64,000 nt of DNA. Source: Diadema setosum (Eukaryota; Echinodermata; Echinoidea; Diadematoida; Diadematidae). Numbering within the stretch: the first letter of the stretch is position 1; each line of letters begins with the position of its first letter. The notes beneath the pieces are model-generated. The model did no database searches and was not told where the DNA came from. It saw only the letters and a program-made list of their open reading frames with translations. Positions 25,501 through 34,077 of the stretch are shown here, one piece after another. Made by a program: the position numbers and the translations under genes. The stretch is from NCBI RefSeq assembly GCF_964275005.1, contig NC_092695.1, forward strand, positions 12,291,697 through 12,355,696. The letters run 5' to 3'.

Positions 25501-28500
25501 GGCTGCAGTATATGCAGATTATCAGCACCACCAACATGAAAGAAAATAACTTAATTGACATGTACACTGTAGATAACAATACTTGGATATTGATGTTATA
25601 CCCTCCATGAATAGTGTAAAAATCATAATTCCTACATACTTCCGTGTTAACAGAGTGTGACATTCAAGATTAATTATTTGTCCCTTTATCTAGCAGGAAC
25701 AGATTACTAAATTAACTGGTAACATGTGGATAACAATACTTTACGATGATGTTACATACTTTTGAAAATGTTCTGATGTAAAAAAAAAAAAAAAAAAAAA
25801 AAAAAATTATTTTTACACATATAGTTTAAAGACATAGATTTAAGGCATATTGGGTCTAAAAACTTGACCTTCAATTCTAAAACATGTCCAACATCTCTCA
25901 TGAACCCACATCTTTAACCACGTTACCTTGGTGATATTTTGATCCGTCTCTTTCCTCTTCTCCTCAAGCTTCCGCTCGATACCCACGATGCCTTTGTGGA
26001 TGGAACGGGGCTGCAAGCAGAGAAAGCAAACAAACTCTTCTGCATATATCTCTTCAAGTTCTTGAAACTTTTATTTTCAATCTGTTCCCTAATACAACAA
26101 CTACTATATATGTCATACACTTAAAGAGAGTAATTTTCGCATATCGGGACTTCCTGACAATCTTGCGAGTGGTTCATTGCTATTGTGAAGTACAGCACTA
26201 AATAAAGAAATTTTTGTGTCCATGTCACATTCATGTTAAGATCAGAGTTAATATTTTTACATGTTTTTAGCTTCAATAGCACAGTTTATGAAAATAAAAA
26301 CCTTACAAAATATTTGGTGTATACAATAATCAATGCATTTCTTTGATTAAAGGGGATGGCTAGTAACCGATCAGTGGGAATCAGTGGGAATGCTGAGGGA
26401 TGATTGTTCCAATCCTTGTGGGATTCATTTAAGAGAACATTATATGTCTACTGTTGTGTGAAAGTTATTTGCTTCAGAACGGTCTCATATTCAAGTAATG
26501 TGCAGACTAATGCTCCGTCACTGACCAGGCACGCTAACCTAGAAACATTAAACTGCACATTACTTGAATATGAGACCATTCTGACGCAAATAATTTTCAC
26601 ACAATAATATATATATAATGTACTCTTAAATGAATCCCACAAGGATTGGAACAATCATCCTCCAGCATTCCCACTGATTCCCACTCATCAGTTACTAGCC
26701 ATCCCCTTTAAAGGAAACCAAAGCCCAAATATAAATGTAGATTGAGTGAAAGTAGCCAAATTAGTAGAACATATCAGTGAAACTTTGTGGAAAAACAGAG
26801 GACTGATTCAAAAGTTATTAATTTTTGAAGTTTCGGTGACATCATCACTAGACGAGGAGACAACTACACTTTATGTCATTATGGACAACAAAGAAAATAT
26901 ACAGGAAATTCAATACATTTTCAGTTTTCTAGCATGATGAAGAGCAGTTGACTTACCTCTTTCAGAAAACAGGGAAAATAGTATTACCCTTAACATACAT
27001 GAATGTCAGTAACAAAGCAGATGGCATGTGTACTTTTCATAAAAATACAATTTTCTGGAATTCTCTTTTATTTTCTTTGTATTGCTGTCCAAAATGACAT
27101 CCTTGAGTCATTACACTATTCGCTACAATCATCTCTTAAGATGCTCCTCCATTTTGATATGTAAATCTGGTATGCTTTCTTCCAGTCCATTTCCCAGTCA
27201 CCTACCTGAGCTGTGGGTTTTGCTGGCTGGGCGGCAGGCATGAATTCCCACAGTCTACGGCACAGCTGCTCCGATAAGCACCTGAAAAACTGTCAAATTA
27301 CACATGGGAGGTGTCACTATGTGTTCATGTGCAAGATAGCTCATGGGGAAATAGATGGGTGTATTTCAGTATTCAAGCATGAGTAAGGTTCCTCTTCCTG
27401 TCTGTGTCCCAACATTTATATGCCTTGTGCATGTGTGGGTTGGCATGTGGTATTAATATCTCATCTCACTGGAAAGCTCAATAGCTGAATTGGATTTTGA
27501 AAAAAAAAAAAGACCCTCAACAGAAAATTTGCATTACACTGGATGTCTGGGAGCTTTGCCACGTATCAAAGGACAAAAACATAGAAAATGCTATTGTTCT
27601 TATACATATCTGTATGTGAAAATATACGCAAGTACAAAGTAAGGCTAGGTTTCCGCTTAAAACTCCACGTTCTTACACTTTTTGTTGCCCACTGCTCATA
27701 TTGTTGGGTGAGAATGAGAAGGGGGTTAAGGTGCTTCGAACACTATGACTTTAGAGGCAACTCAACGTCCTTCTCATTCTCACCCGATGATATCTAGTGC
27801 AAGGTATTGACACTTTTTGTCTCCCTAAAGTGGCAGCTATAGTCAGGCTTGACTGTACTTACTTCTGTCTTGCCTGCCTCTTTGAAGGAGAGTCTGATGT
27901 AGGTGTTGACACTGCTCATTGCTGGTCCTGGTGCCTTGTTGGGAGGGGCAGGTTGGAGGTGGATGACCACTTTGGGACTAGCAGGTCACATGTAATGATT
28001 GGAAAATTGAAACGGAAAGAGATGGTGAAAAATTGGATATTCTCATACAAATACACAGCCACAGGATAAAGAAATTAATAATGCAACATTGATTAATTAA
28101 TTCTTAAATCAGATGAAGAAAATGCTTATTTCATAATTCATCACCTGATATGTCATACAGATCTACAAACAGATTTCATTTACGAAGTTCTCATATATCT
28201 ACACACAATACCATTAAATGAAAAAGTTTATTTTCAGCATTTGCGCAAGTACAGTAGAAATCTCATAGCCTGTTCTCATTAGAGTATTGGAGTTTTCTTT
28301 ACAGACATTTTACCAGCACAACACATACATTACTACATGCTAGATTTACAACATGACACATACAGGTAATTGAGAAGCCAACAAGGTTTTGTCTTTGTAG
28401 GAGTAGCAGTGTAAACTGCACGATGGATTTTCTGCAAAGAGAATTCAAACAGAATGGGTCTGCTAAGGTTAGCAGAACTAAAAAGATGGAATAAGTGCTC

Positions 28501-31500
28501 AGAGACACTTATGTAGTAGGAGCTATGTAGGTGTTACAAGCCAAGTGCATTATCATCATACATTTCTTTGTGTGTGCTTTCTTCAGTTGTAATGCTGGAT
28601 CCAATCCCTGGATCAATAGCAAAACATGTATATATTACGTGCAATATATAAAACATTTAACACATGTTGAAAAACATTTGACAAATAGTAATGATTGCAT
28701 AAAGGCTGCAACAGAATGCACTCGAAGCGACTGTAAATTTAGGATATTTGTGGTGTGGAAATTTGGGTGAATTTTTAGGGAATGAGAGTGCTAAAAGATA
28801 ACTATTTGGGAGAGATGTTGAAGTATGTTCTAAATTATTGTCACTGACAAAATTATAAGCAAGTGGATTTCACTGAAATTGGCCTGGTTAAAAAAAAAAA
28901 AAAAAATCATCTTGCAAAAGATCTACGTGTACAATTACACAAGCTAGATATTGATGTGCCACTGTCCTTACTGCCCTGTTCTTCAGCAAAGTATACAGCT
29001 CCCCTACAGGGGTTGATTTATCTTATTATTACAACCATTATTATCATCATTACCATCTTTATGATCACTATTAATATTACTATCATCAGTGGCGGATCCA
29101 GGGAGGACCGCACCTGGCGCACGCCCCCTTAATTTTTTGTTGAAACAAAAGAAGTAAAAAGAAAAATGGGGGGAGGGGTTCGTGCACCCCCCCCCCTTTG
29201 ATTTTGTAAATGCGCCCCCTCTTTACAGAATTCCTGGATCCACCCCTGATCATTAATATTGTTTTCATCATTATCATCATTAACAATATTGTCACAATTT
29301 GTTATCACTTCAAAGAGCTTCACCATGCTCATGGTAATAATCATACTTCACATAACAAAGCAGTGCTCAGCAAAATTTGTTCTGTAGGGGAGGGGGGCTT
29401 GATGTATGCAAGATTTGTGAATCTTACCTTTTACCAGATTTTTCTGGATCTTCTTCAGCATAGATGACAAGGCCAAGGTGCAGTCCTATCACTCCCTGTC
29501 ACAGAGCAAAGACAGACAAAGGTGTATGAAACAACATGTGACATGCAGCTATGAAACACTTTCACTACTTTACAAGTCAAAAATGTTTTCTTTCAAGTGC
29601 AGTGTGTTACACGGTTTGCATTCAATGTTCTAATCACAATGTCATTTCCACTTACACAGTAATAACAGAAAAAGAAACTTTGAATCACAAAATTTAAAAG
29701 AAGAAAATATGTTAATAGTATCTGAGAATTATAAAAAAAGGACTTAAAGGACAAGTTCACCTTCATTAACATAAGAATTGAGAGAATGTAGCAATATTAG
29801 TAGAACACATCATTGAAAGTTTGAGGAAAATCGGACAATCCATTCAAAAGTTATGAATTTTTGAAGTTTTTGTGCATTCACCGCTGGATGAGAAGACTAC
29901 TGCAGTGTATGATGTCACATGCGTACAACAATATAAGGAAAATATAAAGAGAATTTCACAAAATTTCATCTTTTGAAAAAAGTACACATTCCCTTGACTC
30001 GTTACTGACATATGTTATGGGTAATATTATTCCCATTACCTTCAGAAAGAGGTAAGTCAAGTGCTCTTTTAATTATGCGAAAGACGTGAAAATATGTTGA
30101 ATTTTCTTTACATTTTCTTTATACCGTTGTACTCATATGACATCACGAGCCTTAGTAGTCTCCTCATCCAGCGGTTCCAACACAAAAGTTTTAAAAATTC
30201 ATAACTTTTGCATAGACTGTCCAATTTTCCTCAAACTTTCACTGATATGTTCTAATGTACTAATATTGCTGCATTTTCTCAATCATTATGTTAATGAAGG
30301 TGAACTTGTCCTTTAAGTTCTCATAAGAGGCTTTCCTTACTAGGTAATATATGATTACGTAAATCATAATAGTAATAGTGACAGGGTTAATCAAAAAAAT
30401 TATGACCTTGAATATGTGACTGAATAGTAGAGAGAGAGAGAGAGAGAGAGAACAGATAATGATGAAGGGCAAGCACTGAAGGCTGAACAGATTAGAGTTT
30501 TGAAATCTCTGCCTGCAATCTGGAGGAATTGTATAATATATATATATATATTTATATTTATCTATTCATTCTTTACTCAGGGTAGCCTCATCAGTGCTTT
30601 ATACGGTTATTCTTTGGGCCCCTCAAGCAAAATAAATTGGTACTAAATGGTAGCTCTCTAAATAAATTCACCAAGTCTTTAACACTCGAAAAAAAAAAAA
30701 GTACTGGATATGTTTCACTAAGAAACTAGCAATAACACCAATAGGGCCTATTCCATCTCTCTCTCTCTTAATAGCATGTTAAAATGCTTTTTTTTTCCTG
30801 CAGAATTTGAAAAAGTATGGCAGATTTCACCTCTTCACTATATGAAGAAGTTGAAAGCCTTGACATACAGCATTTTCATCTTGATGTAGTTTATTTGTTT
30901 CGTTTTGTTCTGCAATGAAAAAAAGAACAATCAGAACCATCACACACACATTTCATAATTTTGCATTTGGGTCCCGTTGCATAAAATTTTTTTAGCAACC
31001 TTAAAAAATTCAGGTTGGGATTTGCCCAACCTGAATTTTTTAAGGTTACTAACCCAAGAATGTAAAATCCGTTGCATAAAAACTCTGGTTGGGAGCTTCC
31101 AACCTGAATTTTGTGATTTCAACCGGAAAAAAAAAAAATCCGGTTGGAGTTTTATGCAACGGGCCCCTGGCAGGAGTCATACATTACTGCACTCAAATGG
31201 CCCATGTAGTTTCTGCATGGTTTGTTTGTTTTGCTCATTAGCAGATGGGTTTGTTGTTCGCTGTCTATGGAGGACTGACTAACAAAAAGCATATAAAAAG
31301 TATGAAGCATAAATTTCAAATATTCTGATACAACAGGGATATTCACACGAGTCTGGTACTGAGACTAACCTGGCTCTGCATGTCCTTCCATAGGAGTCTG
31401 TGAGTTGTCACGATGGCAATTCCATAGTCAAATTGGGTCTGAAATAGCAAAACACAACAGTCATTTCATCTGCTTACTATGTGATACTATACTCTGTATG

Positions 31501-31697
31501 TGCGATAAATGAGATGCCTTGCTAGTTTGCCTAGTTTGGCCTTGATCCACCTCTGTCAGTAGAAAACTTTACTAGTAAAAAAATCAGCCTTGTCCAGCCT
31601 CACTGGCCCAGGATTGCCACTGGTGCTCCAGTAAATCCAATTTCTTATTCTAAACTTTGTCTAAAACACAAGCCAAAAAAAAAAAAAAGGGAAAGAA

Positions 31698-31750
<53 letters not shown>

Positions 31751-33281
31751 TATATGTAAATCTAGTGTGCTCCTTTGTCCCACTTTATCCTCAGAATTGC
31801 CCTTGGGCACTTTGCAGCGATACACATACCAAGGAAGGAGAGATAAACAAGAGATGTGGTGAAAATGGAATGATCAACAATAGATTCAAAAAAAAAAAAA
31901 ATGCAGCACTGTACACCAGCAGCTGTTCCCCCGTAGTCTTCATGAGAGCTCTCTGTGCAGCAGGAAAAAAAGAGCAAAAACAATACAAAAAACCTCCAAG
32001 ACTATTTTAGTATTGCTGTGTATATATGACAGAAGTGACAAAACAAGAGTAAAAAGGATTCATCCTACTTTGAAAAACATCATAGGTGGAACTATATGTG
32101 GGCCACCAAAAATTCGGAAACAAAACTATAACTTCTGTCAATTATAATATTACCACAATAACTTCTCCCAAGCTTCATACTAAGCAATTTGTTCACATTC
32201 AACCTAACTTGAGGCTCAATTTTAGCATGACTGTGACATTCATTGATGTGTCTTACTTTTTTCTTTTCATTTAGAAGTAAATTAGAACAAAAGTTTGACT
32301 TGGTATCTAGTACTGTCTTTTGAAGGAGTCTAATTTTCAAGTTAGAGAGAAAGTGCCATAATAATCATAACTCAGCCTAACATTTGATTGCTGACATCTT
32401 TTGCAAGACAAAGATCAAGTCTAACAGAGATATTAAGGACTGAGAAAACTCGAGAAAACTATATGGAGGAAATTGTAAATTTGTAGGTGCACGCGCATGT
32501 CTAAAATTAGCACAGGACTGGCACAGAAGCCAGAAAGTCCCGATACCAAATTTTTATTGTAAACCTAAATTAATTAATCATCATGAGCAGTGACTGGGAA
32601 TTTTCTAGAATGTCTGACATCTGATCTAGCTTCCCTGCACTTGCGTGTAGACACTCAGCTCTGGTCTCTAGCCACACACACACACACACACACACAACAC
32701 ACTCACACTAACTATACTACACCCCCTTTTTAATAAAAAATTAACTGGGCCTATATCTAGTGATCAAGCATTATCTAGATCTAGAAGTAGAACATCTATT
32801 TCTGTAGAGGTATCTACTCACTGTAGACTAGTAGAGTAGGCCCCTAGTAAATTTTAGTAGATCTAACACTACATTAACAGTTAGACGCTCTAATAACAAT
32901 AAAGTTTACTGGTGAGTGGTATTGTGTATACCAGCTACTATCAATTTGAACAGAAGAATGGCTCTTGTATCTTGCAAGAGTTCAAAGCAATTTTTTTTTC
33001 TTATTTGATTTATAACCTGTTAACCTGTCATCGTGGTCACATTCCCTACCATTTGATATAGCCGAAAGTCTATTGCCCCATCTATTGAAATATATGTTGG
33101 AAAAGGTATCAATCACACCAGCGCCAGCGCAGGAAATGCAAGGTAAACCTTGAATCTCGTCCACACCAGCTCCAAGATAACACACCTTCTGCATTCCATC
33201 ATATAAACGAACACCATGCTGTTGCTTTACGAAAGTTTCATGGGGAAGTAGTGCGTCATTTGTCCACTCAAACCTATCCAT
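14471..33281 (-). CDS. VPS36: Vacuolar protein-sorting-associated protein 36 (ESCRT-II subunit)
   Basis: Fourteen coding exons, all phase-consistent with GT/AG ends: 33186-33281, 31370-31438, 29428-29495, 27863-27977, 27206-27289, 25927-26010, 24580-24612 (33-bp microexon), 21219-21296, 19811-19945, 18572-18637, 17298-17362, 15872-15956, 15280-15356, 14471-14570. They total 1,155 nt, 384 residues, against 386 in human. VPS36 binds VPS22 and VPS25 in ESCRT-II on endosomes and passes ubiquitinated cargo to ESCRT-III. Residues 1 to about 144 form the GLUE domain (starts MDRFEWTND; later [26 protein letters not shown]). Next come [20 protein letters not shown], a helical linker ([13 protein letters not shown]) and two winged-helix domains ([31 protein letters not shown]), ending [10 protein letters not shown]. 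There is no NZF insert, as in animals. The start matches the human MDRF start; an in-frame ATG 33 nt upstream is less likely. Confidence 0.96.
14801..15150. repeat. Tandem duplication of about 170 bp in the last VPS36 intron
   Basis: The segment starting TGTTTACTTGTTTGAGAGA at about 14801 recurs at about 14971. Both copies carry AACACAAGATATCATCAGC, a CTTTGAGTA block, TTTTGTCC, a CATGCTTTCT block and CATGTATCATTTCATT. They have diverged by many substitutions and small indels, so the duplication is old. No coding signal. Confidence 0.8.
16264..16346. mobile_element. Short MITE, ends ACAGTCAAACCTGTCTATAG
   Basis: An 80-bp imperfect palindrome: the left arm reads AAACCTGTCTATAGTGACCAC and the right arm GTGGCCACTATAGACAGGTT (separate arms). 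Related ends occur at 27822-27855 beside a VPS36 exon (minus strand CAGTCAAGCC, then GGGAGACAAAAAG). Intronic. Confidence 0.65.
16630..17260. mobile_element. Old ATTATAACGAA-type MITE split by a pogo-like MITE
   Basis: The outer pieces (about 16630-16690 and 17115-17260) resemble, with much divergence, the ends of the MITEs at 34908-36165 and 48108-48684: CCATTATAACGAAG on the left and CTATAACCGTATTCATTATAA on the right. Inserted in it is a 424-bp element at 16691-17114 with inverted ends CAGTTCGA(C/T)CTCGATTATCC and TA at both flanks (16689-16690, 17115-17116). These are the hallmarks of a non-autonomous pogo/Tc1-mariner element. Together they sit just 38 bp from the VPS36 exon 17298-17362. 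Confidence 0.7.
17548..18362. mobile_element. Repeat element with four 161-bp units, each with an RFX X-box
   Basis: The left end is CTAGAAATGTCGCTACAGCG followed by TATACCCCCGCC. The right end CGTTTGGCGGGGGTATA is inverted with respect to part of the left. The body consists of about four diverged units of 159-163 bp. Each unit contains the exact palindrome GTTACCATGGCAAC (17674-17687, 17837-17850, 17998-18011, 18157-18170), which is the consensus RFX X-box. Each unit also repeats phrases such as GAGGAAGTAGTT and GTCTTGCACAT. Before the right end there is a GACCGACCGCCCGACCGTCC tract. No transposase. It lies in a VPS36 intron. Confidence 0.8.
19335..19607. repeat. (GTA)n / (TAG)n microsatellite
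   Basis: About 200 bp of GTA-type trinucleotide repeat, purest from 19471 to 19530, with interrupted flanks. Both strands are open across it simply because of the repeat. It lies in a VPS36 intron, about 200 bp from the exon at 19811-19945. Confidence 0.95.
22104..22643. mobile_element. GC-rich 540-bp MITE nested in the mariner element
   Basis: Inverted ends start ACCCCGTTTACAGTGC. The 5-bp direct repeat CCAAG flanks it at 22099-22103 and 22644-22648. The interior is a GC-rich set of GGGCTCGGCCG-like blocks in both orientations, with phrases GTTTACACTG and GCATTTACAC, so long hairpins are possible. It inserted immediately before the mariner transposase ATG. Frames across it are artefacts of its symmetry. 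Confidence 0.85.
22649..23752 (+). pseudogene. Mariner-like transposase, DD41D type, two in-frame stops
   Basis: From ATG 22649 one frame runs to 23752 with stops at 22742-22744 (TGA) and 22853-22855 (TAA), giving about 367 codons. It opens [19 protein letters not shown], like the helix-turn-helix region (DUF4817-type) of insect and marine mariner relatives. The catalytic triad is visible: GDES, QDGEPAH and the final D in [11 protein letters not shown]. By my count 41 residues lie between the second and third acidic residues, which suggests the DD41D group. Otherwise the frame is well kept, so inactivation looks recent; both stops could come from single transitions. Cannot be active as it stands. 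Confidence 0.88.
24728..25899. repeat. Tandem direct duplication, two copies of about 0.58 kb
   Basis: Copy 1 is 24728-25303 and copy 2 is 25304-25899. They are almost identical over their length, with shared landmarks such as GGCTTTTTAAGACAGGAG, TAGGCAGAGGGTTAAGGG and GGCATATTGGGTCTAAAAAC. The main differences are an A-run of different length near 25201 and 25780 and a 6-bp ATCT-type insertion near 25686. A recent intronic duplication that contains no exon. Copy 2 ends 27 bp from the exon at 25927-26010. Confidence 0.95.
26125..26330. mobile_element. Decayed MITE, same family as 46851-47110 and 47608-47862
   Basis: Shares with the two later copies the blocks GTCACATTCATG, GATCAGAGTTAATATTTTT(A) and ATGAAAATAAAAACCT, plus a TTTTCGC start. 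Intronic in VPS36. No coding content. Confidence 0.55.
26351..26707. mobile_element. Foldback MITE with TTAA target duplication
   Basis: Two arms of about 170 bp form an almost complete inverted repeat. Ends start AGGGGATGGCTAGTAAC. TTAA stands at 26347-26350 and 26708-26711, as for piggyBac- and Kolobok-type elements. The arms differ by scattered changes, and the right arm holds a short (TA)n run. The two overlapping frames on opposite strands here (both reading MFQSLWDSF) are mirror images of the palindrome, not genes. Confidence 0.9.
26712..27120. mobile_element. Fragment related to the foldback MITE at 29748-30312
   Basis: Shares with the complete copy the phrases AGTAGAACA(T/C)AT, ATTCAAAAGTTAT, ATTTTTGAAGTTT, GACGAGGAGAC (diverged) and GGAAAATATA(A). 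It starts directly after the TTAA of the neighbouring MITE. Older and more diverged than that copy. Confidence 0.5.
27700..27855. repeat. Hairpin and MITE end next to a VPS36 splice donor
   Basis: GGGTGAGAATGAGAAGG (27705) pairs with CCTTCTCATTCTCACCC (27768-27785) to make an inverted repeat with a loop of about 45 bases. To its right, up to 27855, the minus strand reads CAGTCAAGCCTGACTATAG then GGGAGACAAAAAG, the same end as the MITE at 16264. On the VPS36 strand the element begins at intron position +8 after the donor of exon 27863-27977. Confidence 0.6.
28863..29086. repeat. ATT/ATC-rich simple-sequence region
   Basis: Interrupted TTATTA/ATCATC microsatellite (about 29026-29086, resuming 29249-29290), into which the following MITE was inserted. 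No gene. Confidence 0.7.
29087..29248. mobile_element. 162-bp MITE with CAGTGGCGGATCCAGG ends
   Basis: The left end CAGTGGCGGATCCAGG and right end CCTGGATCCACCCCTG are inverted copies. The 5-bp repeat ATCAT flanks it at 29082-29086 and 29249-29253. The interior has a poly-C run and an AT-rich part. A related decayed copy is at about 5459-5590. The superfamily is uncertain (hAT-like start). Confidence 0.85.
29748..30312. mobile_element. Foldback MITE, ends AGGACAAGTTCACCTTCAT, TTAA flanks
   Basis: A 565-bp element with arms of about 270 bp that are near-mirror images. TTAA lies at 29744-29747 and 30313-30316. Shared arm blocks include GAATTTTTGAAGTTTT and GTACAAC(A/G). Arm divergence is moderate. 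In the VPS36 intron after exon 31370-31438. Confidence 0.9.
30969..31167. mobile_element. MITE with (G)GGTCCCGTTGCATAAAA ends
   Basis: The left end CCCGTTGCATAAAA and right end TTTTATGCAACGGG are inverted. Inside are two smaller inverted repeats, AAATTCAGGTTGGG with CCCAACCTGAATTT, and GGTTGGGAGC with related pieces. Non-coding. Confidence 0.75.
31700..31755. repeat. (TA)n microsatellite
   Basis: A nearly pure TA dinucleotide run of about 50 bp in the first VPS36 introns. Other short simple repeats in the gene are (AC)n at 32673-32694 and (GA)n at 30430-30450. Confidence 0.95.
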
Positions 33282-34077
33282 CTTGCCGCAAACAGAGGTA
33301 ACGCAGCTCATCAACGCAACGTAGTCGTAGGGCCTATGTTATGTTGACAATTCTTTGGGTTTAGTTTCCTAGTTCGGTGGGTCTGTGTGTTCGTAGACTA
33401 GTTCGTCATTTTACGGTATGTCCAAAGAGATTTTCCCCAGTGACTGCTAGAGTGCGGAGTCTTCATACGCCCTGTACTATTGTTTTGTGAGCGCAAGGGG
33501 AGCATTGGATGACAACGAGGCAGTACAACGGTAGGCTCACCCCTCGTGCTAACACGCTAGCAAAGGAGCAACCGAGGAGCAGCCAAAATCAAGTGCGTAC
33601 TCGCGTAAAAGTTCAGAAGTTCGCGTAATACGCGCTGTAGAAATGTATACATAGTACGCAAAGTCCGCCATTGTTAAGTGAGCTATGGCGGCCCCCATGA
33701 AATCACTGACTCCATTGTAGAGCCGCCCTCTAGTGGTGGGGAGGAGAAAAATCTCTTTGGGTATGTCCAATTTGCTTCTCAAAGTTATTACGTCCACTAA
33801 TAATAAATTGACTTGTGTCTCATAGATATTTAAACCCTCTAATATTTGTTGAATAAAAATATTTTGGATAATTTGATAATATTTTCTAAATAAATTTAGC
33901 TAATCTTTTCTTTTGTAAAAATAAATATATTCAAGGTAAACGTATATTGACAGATTTAAACTTGTCTGCTACGAGATGAGTTAGTATCGGATACCGTACC
34001 ACATATTCAAACGCGGTGCAAAAATCGCCGGAAAGGAGATTAGAGGATATGAGCCTGTATGTCATGTATGTTTTAAC
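33282..34077. promoter_or_regulatory. Divergent promoter region between VPS36 and GCNA
   Basis: About 0.8 kb separates the VPS36 start (minus) from the proposed GCNA start (plus), so the two genes are head-to-head. The stretch holds GC-richer sequence than its surroundings between 33480 and 33740. Two ATGGCGG-type motifs in opposite orientation (CCGCCATTG near 33667 and ATGGCGGCC near 33686) are YY1-like. A CTCF-like core, CCACTAGAGGGCGGC, lies on the minus strand (33722-33736). A minus-strand frame at 33549-33797 has no recognisable content. Promoter activity is inferred from position only. Confidence 0.5.

Noticed and set aside
26404-26654. Two opposite-strand frames, both beginning MFQSLWDSF
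   Set aside because: The two arms of one palindromic MITE give mirror-image frames.
33549-33797. 82-codon minus-strand frame upstream of VPS36
   Set aside because: Lies in the divergent promoter region, shows no recognisable domain and spans the CTCF- and YY1-like motifs. A chance frame is more likely.
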